Source of the DNA: Meloidogyne chitwoodi | Taxonomy: Eukaryota; Nematoda; Chromadorea; Rhabditida; Meloidogynidae | Assembly (NCBI GenBank): GCA_015183035.1 | Contig: JACZZP010000001.1 | Coordinates: 1,984,001-2,048,000 of the forward strand | Length of the DNA: 64,000 nt | Direction of reading: 5' to 3' | Shown here: piece by piece, positions 11,948 through 23,864 of the stretch | How the letters are laid out: every line of letters begins with the position of its first letter | Position numbering within the stretch: position 1 is the first letter of the stretch | Position numbers and translations under genes: made by a program | Notes under the pieces: model-generated | What the model saw: only the letters and a program-made list of their open reading frames with translations | Told to the model about the DNA's origin: nothing | The model's database searches: none

Positions 11948-14900
11948 TTAATAAATTTCTTCAGTCATTTCATTTAAATAAAAAGCTTTAATTATAATAA
12001 CATCTTTATTGTTTGGAATTTTATTGTTTTCTTTTTCAGCATACTTTTTTAAATCTTTTTCTTTTGATATAATTTTATTCATTAATGATTTCTTTATTTC
12101 ATCTTCGGAATTATTTTCAGGATTTATTTTAAAACCAATAATCCAACTAATACATATCCAATCCTTTTAATTAAAAATAATAATAATAAATTTAAAAAAT
12201 AATAATTAAATTTACCTTCATATTTACATTTGGATCTTTTGAAAGATAATCAGGGCATTCTTTTCTTTTAAATAATGGCTTTGGATTTATATGAAAATAT
12301 TCCATAAATTTAAACATTTCAAATTTTTTAATCATAATAAATCTTAATTGACTTTCAATAGAATCACAAAATGAAGGACCAACCAAACTTTGCTTTGAAT
12401 AAGCACAAACAATATGTGAAAAATGTTTATACTATTTATTAATAAAATATTAAATTATTATAATTTAAATTAATTAAATATATCTAACCATTTCTGAAAA
12501 TTTATTTCCAATTAACCATTCATTTAATTTTTTATTAATTTCATTTTCATCTTTCTCATTTTCAATATTTTTTAATTGTTTTATTGCTAAAATTAATTAA
12601 TTTAATTTATTTAATATTTAATAAATATTTATTTATTACCATTTTCTATTTTTTCTTTAATTATTTGTTGAGTATAAGCATTAATTGTATAAATAACATT
12701 TTTTGGTGGAATATTATTGTCAATTATTGCCCAATTAATTTTAAAATTATCTGATCCTTTTATGCTTTCAAAACCTTTTTTCTCTAATTCATTTTGAATT
12801 TTTTTATAATTTTCTTCAAAACTCCAATCATTAATTTCTTTTTCATTTTTATCTTCAATTCTAATAACTTTATTTGATTCACTTAATTTAAAAAAATTAA
12901 ATTATGAGTAATATATTTAAATATAAAATTATACATTTGTTCATTTAATGTTGAAAATATTTTTTCAATTAAAATTATAATTAAATTTTGATTTTTATTT
13001 TCCTCAATTATTTTATGAATTAATATATAAATTGCTTTATCATTTAAAAAACCAAATATTTCTCCATAAATTGAATTATCTATTTTAATTAATTTTAAAT
13101 TTAAAAATTAATTTAAATAACATACTTATAGCCCAAGAACGAATAATTAAAAATATTTTTAAAAATTTATCATTTTGCAAATTTAGTAACATTTGTAAAT
13201 TTGCTCGATTTTCTAAATTTTTTTAAAATAAAATTTTAATTATTTTATTAAAAATTACCATAAATTAATGATAATATTTTATTTTTATTTTTTTCATTAA
13301 TTTTTGCATCATTAATTTCATTTATTGCTTTTTCAATACTTTCGATTTTTTTTCTTGTATTTCCAATAATTATTTTATCAAATGCTTTTGTTAATAATTT
13401 TTCTTCTTTTTTTTGGACTTTTAATGGAATTAAAATTAAATTAAAATTAAATTCTTTATAATTAATTTTAATTAAAGGATGAGAATGTTCATCTTCTTCT
13501 TCAATTTTGTTAATAAATTTAATTTCTTTATTCTAAAAAAATATTTAAAATTATTATTTATAATTAAATTATATAAAATATTTTTTAATTTTTTTACCTT
13601 ACAAATAATACAAAATAATGATTTATTATCATTTTCACATTCATTATTTCCTTCAAATGTACATTTTTTAACATTACCAAAAAATTCATTTTTATCAAAA
13701 TCTTTTGTTAAAATAATTATTTCAATTAATTCCTCTTCTTTATTTAAATCTTTTATTTTAAATAAATATGAATTTGTTATATATAAATTAGCAACCTTTT
13801 TAAAATAAAAAAAATAAATAATTTAATAAAATTTAATTTTACTTTATTTTCATTTTCTTCACTCCATTTATTTATAAAATTATCTTTTATTGAATTTAAT
13901 ATTTCTTCTTCATTTGTATTATTATAATTAATATTATTTATTTTATTTTCAATTATTTTTGACAACTAAAATTAATTTATTTTTTAATATTTAATTAAAA
14001 ATAATTATTTTTACCAATTTTGATAATTTTTCTTTATTTTTATTAATTTTTAAATCTTCTTTTATTTCCAAAATATCTCCTTTTCCTTTTCCTTTTCCTT
14101 TTCCTTTTCCTTTTTCTTCTTCTTTTTTATTTTTTTCTATTTCCTTCTCTTTTTTTTCTTTTTTTATTTTTTCTTCTTCTTCTTCTTTATTTATTTCTTC
14201 TTCTATTTTATCAAATTCTTCTTTTATTTCTTTTAAAAATATTTTTTCATTTTCATTTAATAATTCTTTTTTATTTTTAGTAATTAATTTATTTTTTAAA
14301 TTAATAATTATTTTATTTAAATTATTTAAATTAATTAAATCTTCTAATTTCTTTCTACTTTCAGATTTTGATAATTCTAAATTTTTAATAAATTAATTTA
14401 ATTAATAAAATTTAATTTTTTACCATTAATCATAAATTCATAAAATTTTTTTCTTTCTTCTTTTTCTTCATTTTTTAAATTTTCTTCTTCCCAATTAATT
14501 TCTTCTTCAAATATTTTTTTCTTTTCTTCATTTAAAAAATTATAAAAATCATTACTAATTATTAATTCTTTATTATTATATTCTCCTTTTTCAATATTTT
14601 TCCATTCTTTTTCCAAATTTTTATTAATAAATTTATCTTTTTGTTCCCTATTTTCATTTAAAAATTTCCAAAGGTCAAATTGAATTTTAATCATTAAATT
14701 CCTTTTTTCATTTAATTTATCTTCAGATAATTCAAAAAATTCATCATATTTACTAAAAAAATATCCTCTTCTATATATCCACATTTTTTGAAAATATTTC
14801 ATTGCAAAATTATTTTCTTTAATTTTATTAAATTGTTTTTGGACCCAAAATGCCCAAACTATAAAATCTAATCCAAATTTACATGCTAATTTTATATCAT

Positions 14901-17900
14901 AAAAATCATCAATTATCCATGTCATAAAATGTGACCTAACTCTTTTTTTATCTGAATAAACTTTAAAAAAAAATAATTATTATTTTTAATATTAATTTAA
15001 AAAAAAAAACCTTCTTCATCATTTATTATAAAACTAAACATTTTTAAATTAGGTATTAATTCTTCTAATCTACTTTTAACTCCAAAAATTATACTAATTT
15101 TTGAAAATTTTCTTTCCCACTCTTCTTTAATTAATTTTAAATGTTCATTATTAATTAAAGCTCTTTGTTTAATAAATATAATATTTTGTTCATTTTTATT
15201 TTCACATTCTTCTTCTAAATTCCATTCTTTAATATTTTCTATTTTTATTTTATTATTAATTAATAATAATTCTTTTTTAATTTCAATTTTATTTAAATTA
15301 TTAAAATTTTTATTTATAATTGAAATATCTTTATTTTTATTATAAATTGTAGTAATTAAAAAACTTTGAAATTTAATAAGTAAACAAATATTTTTTAATG
15401 AATTAATTTCTTTATTTGATAAAAATATTGTTGTTTTTAACCAATTTAATTTAATTATAAATTCTTTTATTAAATCTTCAATATCTGGATCTATTTTATC
15501 AGTATTTGAATTTTTATTTTTTATTAATACTTTTAATAATTCAATCTCAATATTTTTTAAATTATTTAAAATAATAGCAAAAGATATATGTAATTCATTA
15601 TTAATTGTATTTAAATTGTCTTTTTTAAACAAAAGAAAATTTTGATATAAAGTTATCTTTGTTGCTATATGCATTATTTCTTTAAAAAATAATAATATTT
15701 TAATTATTTAATTAATTTATTAAGTACTCTTATACATATATCTCTCTGTTTTCTCTACCTATAAATACCCTTATTTTTAAATTTATTAATTTCTAATTAA
15801 ATGGAAAAAGAAAAATATTTAATAAAAATTAAAATTTGTTTTTTTTACCAATTTTAAATAAATCTGGATATGTTTGTTCCAAAATAATTGAATTTTCTAT
15901 GCCTACAAGTCTAATAAGATCTGCTTTTAAATTCATTATATCAACATTTAAATGTTCTTTTAATTCTCCTTTTTTGCAAAGAAATTGTCGATATGTTTTT
16001 GAATTTTTAATTAAAAAATTTATATATAAATAATATATTTTTTTAATTTTATCATTAATTTCTTTATCTTTTTCCTCTTCATTTACATTCTTTGAAAAAA
16101 TATATTTTTTAATAATTATAAATTAAAATATTTTAAATTTATTTAAAATTAAATATTTAAAAATAATAATTAATTATCACTCTTTAATTATTAAAATACC
16201 TCATGATTAATTAATTTAATTATTTCATTAATCCATTCAGGATTATTTAAACTTTGATTATTATTAACATTTTCTTCTTCTAAAACTTCATTTAATTTAT
16301 TTATATATTCTTTTTTATTATTAAAATTAATTCTTTTATATTTTGAAAAATTATTAGTACTTATATTTTGTTCATAAAATAAAATAGCTGCTCTTAAATA
16401 AATTTTTTCAAATTTTGTTTGTTCAAATTCTTTATGTAAAGGTTCAATTAAATTAAAATATTCTTTATAATAATCATAACTTTTTGAAACTAAAAATTTA
16501 AATTATTTTTATTTAATTTTGTTAAATTTAAAATTTAATTTTAAAATAATTAATATTTATTTAAAATTAAATTATAACTTTATTTTTATTAAAAATATAC
16601 CTTCATCATCAATATTATTTTCACATAAATAATTTAACTAAATAAATAATATTATTTTAATTAATTATATATTTATAATTATTTTATTAAAAAAAAACCT
16701 TTTCAAAATGTTCAGTATTTTCTCCAATTAATAAATTCATTTTTATTTTTTCATATTCTTTTAAATCTTTAAATAATAATAACTTTATTTAAAAATATTT
16801 AATTAAAAAATACTTTCAATTTTTTTATCAAATAATTTATCCTCTAAACGTAATTTATTAATCATTTCTTTATGTAAATTAATTAATTCTGATTCTTCTG
16901 GTTTTATAATATCTTGTGACAATATTTTATTAATGTTAATTTTTTTAATATTTTCATCTATATTTTCTTCAAAAATTTCTTTAATTTTAATAAATTTATA
17001 AATAATATTTAAAAAAAATTCTCCAGAACTATTTAAATAATGTTCATAAACTAAAATTTCTTCTAAAAAGAAAAGAATTCTTTTACGATAATTTAACCAG
17101 TATTTAAATTTATTTAATGTTTTATCCAAAAATAAAATATAAACAATTATATCTGCTGTATATTTTGATTTATTATATTTAATATTATTATTATTTTTAT
17201 CAAAATTTGTAAATATTTCCAAATAGTTATTTGATAATCTTTTATATAATACTTTATCACTTATATCTAAAATAGTAAATTAATTTATTTTGTTTTTATA
17301 AAATATTATTAAAATTATTTATTTATTTATTTAATATGTATACCAATTGGTAAAATATTTTTTAATGTATCTTCATCAAAACCATTGCCTATTATGTTAT
17401 TAATCATATGATTTGCTCTTGCAAATGCCCCAGGTGTTTCATCAAAAAATTCTTTTAATTCACTCCAATTTGAATTATTATTTATTTTTTCAATATCTTT
17501 TTCAACTTTTTCTTTAATTTTACTTGAAATTAATTCAAAATCATTTATATTGTATTTTTTTCTTTTATTAATTTTATTCATAATTTCTATTATTCTTTCT
17601 CTATCATTGATAACTTCTTTTATATTATTCTGTTCCCATATTTTATCAATATTTTCTTTTATTTTTTTCTTATTTTGGTTATCTTCATTTAAATAATTTT
17701 TAAAGAATTCTGTAAAAATATCTCCATGACCAATACGTCTTGCTTCAGAAAAATATGTTGGGTATGAATAAAGTAATTTATATCTATTAATTTGCATTTT
17801 ATCAGTAATAAAACCTTTAAATTAAAAAAATATTTTAAATTTATTTTAGTTAAAATAATTAACCAATTCTAAATAAAATTGGATATTTAAATTCCATTTC

Positions 17901-18802
17901 TTTAAATAATTCATCTCCAATTATTAACCATATTTTTTCTTTAATTTTAACAAATTCATCATCATTTTTAATTTCATTTAATTTTGAATTAAATTTATTT
18001 ATAAATTTATTTAATCTAAAATATTAAATATTAAATATTTATTTTATAAAATATTTTTTACATTTCATAATTCATTAATTTAATATTTAATTTATTTGAA
18101 ATTTTCTCTAATTTTTCTTCAATTTTTTCTTCACTTAAATTTTCTTCATTTATTTCAATTTTATCTTTATTAAATGTTTCTTCAATTATTTTTAACATTT
18201 TATCATCAATTAAATTTTTTTCAATTAATTTTTTTTCATTTACTAATTCTTCATAAAATAATTCAAATATTTTATTAAATTTCATTAAATTTAAAATTAA
18301 ATTAAAATTAATTTTTTTATTAGAATTTAATTCATTTTTATAAAATATTTTAAATTCATCTAATTTTATTTCAATTTTATTTAAATATTCTTTTTTTGAT
18401 TCTATAATTGCCCATTCATTTTCAAATTTTTCAACAGGAATATTATTTCCAATTTTAAAATTAAAAATATTTTGTTTTTCTTTTTTTAATTCATTTTCAA
18501 TTTTATTTTTCTTTTCTTTAATATTTTCACAAAAAAGAAAAGCATTTATTTTTTCTTTTATTAATTTTGGTTCTTTTAATTCATTTTCAAAAATTAATTT
18601 ATTATAAAGATTTTCAATATTAACATTGCAAATATCTTCTATTAATAAATTAAAATTAATTAAATTAATTTTTAAAATTAATTTAAAAATTACCAGATAT
18701 TTCTTTGCCTTTTTCTTTTCCTTTGCCTTTTCCTTTTGGAGGACAAAAACAAAAAGGTAAAAATAATATTAAGATAAAAAATAATAAATTAATTATTTTC
18801 AT
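11948..18802 (-). CDS. Very large secreted Lys/Glu/Asn-rich protein with internal repeats
   Basis: The start at 18802 encodes a clear signal peptide, MKIINLLFFILILFLPFCFC, followed by a Lys-Gly tract (KGKGKGKEKGKE). About 20 exons run leftward to the TAA at 11948, roughly 1,700 residues. Exons supported by frame-consistent junctions include 18802-18694, about 18645-18059, 17797-17330, 17222-16810, 15674-15010, 14925-14400 and 12390-12215. The body is helical, charged and low in complexity, with a second (KG)6 tract encoded near 14085-14115. At least two or three exons end in a shared motif of the form Y-P-x-LF-x-IG (EFKYPILFRIG, EQTYPDLFKIG), each followed by a phase-1 intron, so modules of about 250-300 residues seem to have been duplicated. 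The C-terminus has NVIYTINAY and FSHIVCAYS segments that recall the pseudo-phosphatase genes at 20.9 and 36.5 kb. No enzyme motif is intact. It could be one gene or two fused by my exon linking. Confidence 0.6.
14085..14115. repeat. CCTTTT hexanucleotide repeat coding for Lys-Gly
   Basis: Tandem CCTTTT units in the large secreted gene read on the minus strand as a (KG)n tract, echoing the KGKGKGKEKGKE just after its signal peptide. Confidence 0.75.
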
Positions 18803-18941
18803 CTATTTAAAAAATTAAATTATTTATTTTTTAAATAAATAAAAAGAACTCAAAATGTCTTTATTTTTTAAAATAAAATTAATTGCTTTGAATAACATTT
18901 AAATTAAACAAAAAAGTCAAAAAAAGAATGGCCGACTTTTG

Positions 18942-19152
18942 CGGCTGAGACATTTGCGGTTCCGACATTTGCGGTCAGGAATTTTAAATTTTTTCTGGAA
19001 CAGTTGTGCTTGAAGACCCATATTCCGAGCTTGACAATATATGTCTTTCGAAAGAGCTCATCGATCTGAGTCGAATTATACAAAAAACAACTTCCTGTCT
19101 CAATCGAACAAGGAGTGAGCCGCAAATGTCGGGACCGCAAATGTCTCAGCCG
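18942..19152. mobile_element. Foldback element A, 211 bp
   Basis: Arms 18942-18974 and 19120-19152 are 33-bp inverted repeats with one mismatch, built from a repeated ACATTTGCGG unit. The core at 19048-19080 (GAAAGAGCTCATCGATCTGA and onward) matches the core of element B at 26480-26691. No clear target duplication is visible. Confidence 0.8.
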
Positions 19153-19614
19153 AAATTGTTGCACCACCAAAAAAACATTCAAATAAAATGGGAATATAAA
19201 ACAATTAGCTAATCAAATGAAGAAAAATGGGCATCTAACTGCTTAATTATATATTAAATTTATTTGAACAATTATTATAAATTAAAAATGAGTGGGTTTT
19301 GTCAAGTGATTCCCCTAAATCCATTGTTCTTTTTTTAGTAAAATTTATTTTGTCCTTTAACAATGGAATATAATTTCCCTCTCATTAGAGGAGAGAGCAA
19401 ATAATCAAATTTAAATTAAATTCCTTTGTTTAATTGAGAATTGAGTTTTAATGCCTTATTTGTCAAATGATTTTTTACTCCTGACAGTCATGCCTGACAG
19501 AGTCAAGTGATTCTATACCTCTAACAGTCAATGCCTAATGTTCACTCACAGTCAATTTGCCATTCATTTATACATACATGTTGTATAAATGTTGTTAGTT
19601 TTTAAATTATTTTA

Positions 19615-19630
19615 GGGGGGGGGGGGGGGG
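19615..19630. repeat. Poly(G) tract, 16 bases
   Basis: A 16-base guanine homopolymer in intergenic DNA. Confidence 0.95.
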
Positions 19631-20940
19631 CATATTGATAGATGATAATTCTTTTTTCTCAACAACTATAATAAAACCTAGATTGTTGAGAAAGTTTATG
19701 GAAATGTTTTATGGAATAATATGGGATATATATAAAAAATATATTCCTTTTATCTTTTAAGAAAAAACAGGAAAAGTTGAGGAACAATAAGGGATGTTAA
19801 TGGGAAAAGGTTATTGGAGGACAAAACATCCCAGTTTATCTACATAGGTATACTTCTTTTGTTCTCTAACATTGTTTTAAATTTCGAATTTTTAATGTTT
19901 ATTTTTAGTTTCGATATAAAGACTAATATTCAACAGGATTTTGATTTATAGAGTCAATCTCTTCTTTTTCATTTATTATTTAGACTGGAAGCCATGGCAC
20001 GATAAAATTGCTTTTAGGCAATAAAAAGATTATTTATAAAGTGAATAAAGAAAAACGGTATGAGAGGATCTTTTCTTTTCTCAATTAAATAAAAGTTTTT
20101 ATTTTCTTTAAAACCATCTATTTTGAATTTTATTTAATTTTAAAAGATTTGGCAATAACATTGATTTTTTAGAGTCTATTAAATTGTACTTTTTTAAGAG
20201 ATAACCTTTTGCTTGTCTATATACATATAATAATTTGCTGTGCGTAATTGAGTTTTATTTTTATTAATTATTTAACCATTGAAGAAAAATAAATTAAATA
20301 AAAATTTAAATTATTATTTATGTTTATTTTTTGTTTTTATTAGTTTTGTTTATAACAAATCGAAAATGTAATTTATACTCTTTTTTGAATCCACTAAATG
20401 GTCTAATAATATTCAAATATTTGGAATTACAAAGGAGAAAATGTCAATATTTTTTTATTTATAATTACCTATTATAAAATTAATAAAATAAAAAGTAGCA
20501 AAATTTATTTTTAATAATTTAATTTTTTAAATATAAAAAAATATTATTTTTTAAAGTTAAAATAATTTTCTTGCGCACAACTTTTTAAAATTTATTAAAT
20601 AAAAATATTGGCGGCATTTTACTATTAAAAAAGAAATATTTTTTGTGTTTTGATTGAGTAAAAGTGCATTCTCGTGAATGAAAGGGCATTTACTTATTCC
20701 CTTTTTATCTCTGATTCACATGAAAATTAATTTATTATTTTTTGAAAATCCCGCCTTTATTTTTTTATTTAAATATAATATTTTACAACTATAATTAATT
20801 CATTTTACTTTTTTTTTTAATTTAAATAAAATAATTTATTTATTTAATAAATAAATAAATATTATTAAATTTATTTAAATTAGATAAAATTCAATTTAAA
20901 AAAAATATTAAAAAAAAGAAAATTAAGAAGAGACAATTTA

Positions 20941-23100
20941 ATGTCCTTAACTTTTCTTTTAATTTTTTTTCATTTTGGTTAGTTTTTATTTAAATATATT
21001 TAAATGTGACATTTTTAATTAATGTCTTCTTTTTATATAAAAATTCAGGTATTGTCATTGCAAGTAATCAAAATATAAAAATTCACTCAAATAGTGTAGC
21101 TATATTAGCATCTTGTCATTTAAATTTTCTAAAAGAAGGAACACTTGGGGATATTAATGAAAGTGGTATATTATTTTTAAAAAGATTATTTTTTATAGAA
21201 AATTAATAAACAAAATTATTATATTTTTTTTTTAATTTTTAGATATTGATCCCTACATTAAAATCCAAAAAACAATTTCATCCTGTCTTGAGAAGGTAAA
21301 AACTTTGATTTTATATTTAATTTTTTTAAAATATTTTTCTTAGAATCTTAAAAACATTGAAGAAATTAATAAATTAAAAATAAATTTTTACAACTTTATT
21401 GATAAAGAACTTGACAAAGGGGAATTTCAAAAATTAAAAATAAGTGAGAATAAAATAGAAATAATGTATTTTGGTTGGATTGTACAAATGCTTTATTATA
21501 CTATTGCTGATAAACTTCTTGAAAAATTATTAAAGTCTCATGATTTTGAAAGAGCAGTAGTACTTTATTCTACTTTAACTGTATATAATAATATATTAAT
21601 TAAATATATATACTTTAATTTTAGAAAATAAAAATTGCTATAAGTAGTTATAAAGATTTTCGAAAAAATCATTTAAATCGAATTATTGAAAATTTTGATA
21701 ATTTACTTGAAATACGAAATAAAACTATTTATGAACATTTTAAAAATTTAAAAAATGAATTGGAATCTAAATTAAAAGAATGTACAATTGATGTACATAA
21801 TATTGATTTTCAACAAAATTATTGGTGGTTAAAATCAGATACAAATCAAAAAAGAAGCGCTTTTGGTTTAATTTTTACACCAAGATCATGTAAACATTTT
21901 TTAAAAAATATTTAGGAATTTTTTGAATAATAAAAAATTAATAATGTTTTGTTAATTTAAAAAATGCCTTTTAATTTTTTAAGCAACAACATCAATTCAA
22001 ACACCACCATTATCACCAAATAAAATAAATAATACTGACGAAATTGATATGAATGAAATTAGATTATACGAAAAATTAAATTCTTTGCCAGTTGTTAAAC
22101 GAGTTATTTTATTAGTTAATGGTTTAGATAACAATAAAATGACAGAAAAAGGTTTTGCTAAGAAATTGAAAAATTTGTAAGATTTTTTAATATTTTTAAA
22201 TATATTAATACTTTTAAGGATTAAATCAATGCCAATCTCACATATTATCTCATCTACGGAAACTTTAGAAACTGCAAAACAAATTGGCTCTACATTTAAA
22301 AAAATAAATATTAAATATGATCAAAACCTTAATAAGGTTAATAAAATATAAATAAATACTAAAAAATTAATTTTATTTTAAATTTTCATAATTTAAGTAA
22401 TGCTAAACTAAAAAAATAAGTACTAAATCAAAAATTAATTTATATATTTAATTTAAGTATAAAAGTTTAAAACAAATTACTTTAATATATATAATAATGT
22501 ATTTTAGTTTATTTAATTAATTTAATAATTAAGATAAATGAAAATGAAGATAATATTAAATTGATAAGTAATTTATTAAATAATATACTATTAAAATATA
22601 ATAACGAAGAGAAAGATTTTAACAAAAAAAAAGATACATCTGATGAATTTTTAGAAAAAAATGACAAAAATAATATAGGTTTTATTTAAATTACAAAAAA
22701 TATTTTATTAAAATTTAATAAAATAAATCATTTGTTATATTATTTTTAATCTTTTCTTTTTTAAATATTTAATATATTTTTTTAATTTAGCTTATTTGGT
22801 GGTTATTACAAATAGTGATGTAATTGGTGTTATGCATGAATTAATTACTGGACAATGGGCTAATATTGAACCTGTAATTTTAAAATTAAAATATTTTATA
22901 AAATAATATTTATTATTAATTAAAATAAAAATATTTAGGGGTCAATTAGCAAATTTGTTGAATTTGAAGAATCTAATAAAAATGTTGAAAATGAAAAAGA
23001 AATAACGTTTAAAAACTTACGCCTTATTAGAAGCAATGATGTTAAACATATGGGTATTTATCGTTTACCCGAAAATCACTTACTACCTGGAGGACTTTAA
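20941..23100 (+). CDS. Secreted histidine-phosphatase-like pseudoenzyme, paralogue 1
   Basis: Ten exons (20941-20977, 21049-21165, 21243-21295, 21344-21580, 21625-21889, 21984-22176, 22219-22336, 22534-22678, 22791-22873, 22939-23100) join in frame to 469 residues. A signal peptide (MSLTFLLIFFHFGIVIA) starts it. A helical Cys domain follows (SNSVAILASCHLNF, then SSCLEK), then a YWW pair near residue 220. From about residue 275 the order of the histidine-phosphatase fold is recognisable: KRVILLVNG in place of the RHG strand, MTEKGFAKKLKNL like the usual LTExGxxQA helix, SHIISSTETLETA like SSPLxRAxQTA, and LVVITNSDVIGVMHELITG like the VVxHGxxI strand. The catalytic Arg-His, the second Arg and the second His are all absent, so it should not catalyse phosphoryl transfer. 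Its closest relative in the window is the gene at 36462-38975, sharing intron positions near the N-terminus. Role unknown; secretion is predicted. Confidence 0.78.
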
Positions 23101-23864
23101 AAAGAGAAATATTTGAAAATGAGGAAAAAGAATTTTTATTAAATGTTTTTTAAAATTATTATTTTTTTAAATATGTATATAATCTTTTAGTTAATTAGTC
23201 AATTTATTTTATTTTTCAAATAGTAGCTTTAATTTTTAATTTTAAAAGTATTATTTAGAATATCCATAAAATACTCAATTACTATTAATCAAAAAACCTG
23301 TTTCTAGTTTTTTTCTCTTACCTCTAAAAATTATTTTAAAAATTTTTCTTATATAAAAGAACCGTAGATATGTTTTTTTATAAAAATGTATAAATTATAC
23401 GACTAGAATTTTTGAAATTTTTTTAGTTAGATTACATAAATATTATAATATTATTATTAAATAGATACAAGATTAGATTATAATTTAGATACAAAACAAT
23501 AATATATTATATTTCATTTAAAATTTAAATTATTTAATTTTCTGATTGATAAAATTTTTTAGGTAATTATTATATGTGTCTTAAATTTATGTAATTAACT
23601 ATTTATTTATTAATATAAAATATTGCTAAGATTTTAAATTTATTTTTATTATTGTTTTTGGTAAAATAGAAAAAAACTTTTAATATTATTAAATAATTAA
23701 AAATAAATATATACATATATTTATATAAAGATTGTTTTTGGTGTAAAAAAGGCTTTAGAAATGGCTGAATATTGTGAGGAATTAAATTTTAAGTAGAAAA
23801 AGTGAAAAGAATTTTTTTATTAATTAAAGAAATTAAAAAATAATATTATTTTTTTCTCATTTAT
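23101..23864. other. Convergent intergenic spacer
   Basis: A/T-rich DNA between two genes that converge from opposite strands. Nothing else is supported. Confidence 0.6.

Larger units (their letters stand above)
18803..20940. other. Intergenic region between divergent secreted-protein genes
   Basis: This 2.1-kb spacer lies between the start of the large secreted gene (-) and the start of the secreted pseudo-phosphatase gene (+). It contains a 211-bp foldback element (18942-19152) and a 16-base G run (19615-19630). The remainder is A/T-rich with no supported gene. Confidence 0.6.

Noticed and set aside
13479..13808. 109-residue (+) ORF rich in Phe/Ile/Lys
   Set aside because: Antisense to exons and introns of the large secreted gene; composition is that of translated A/T-rich noncoding sequence.
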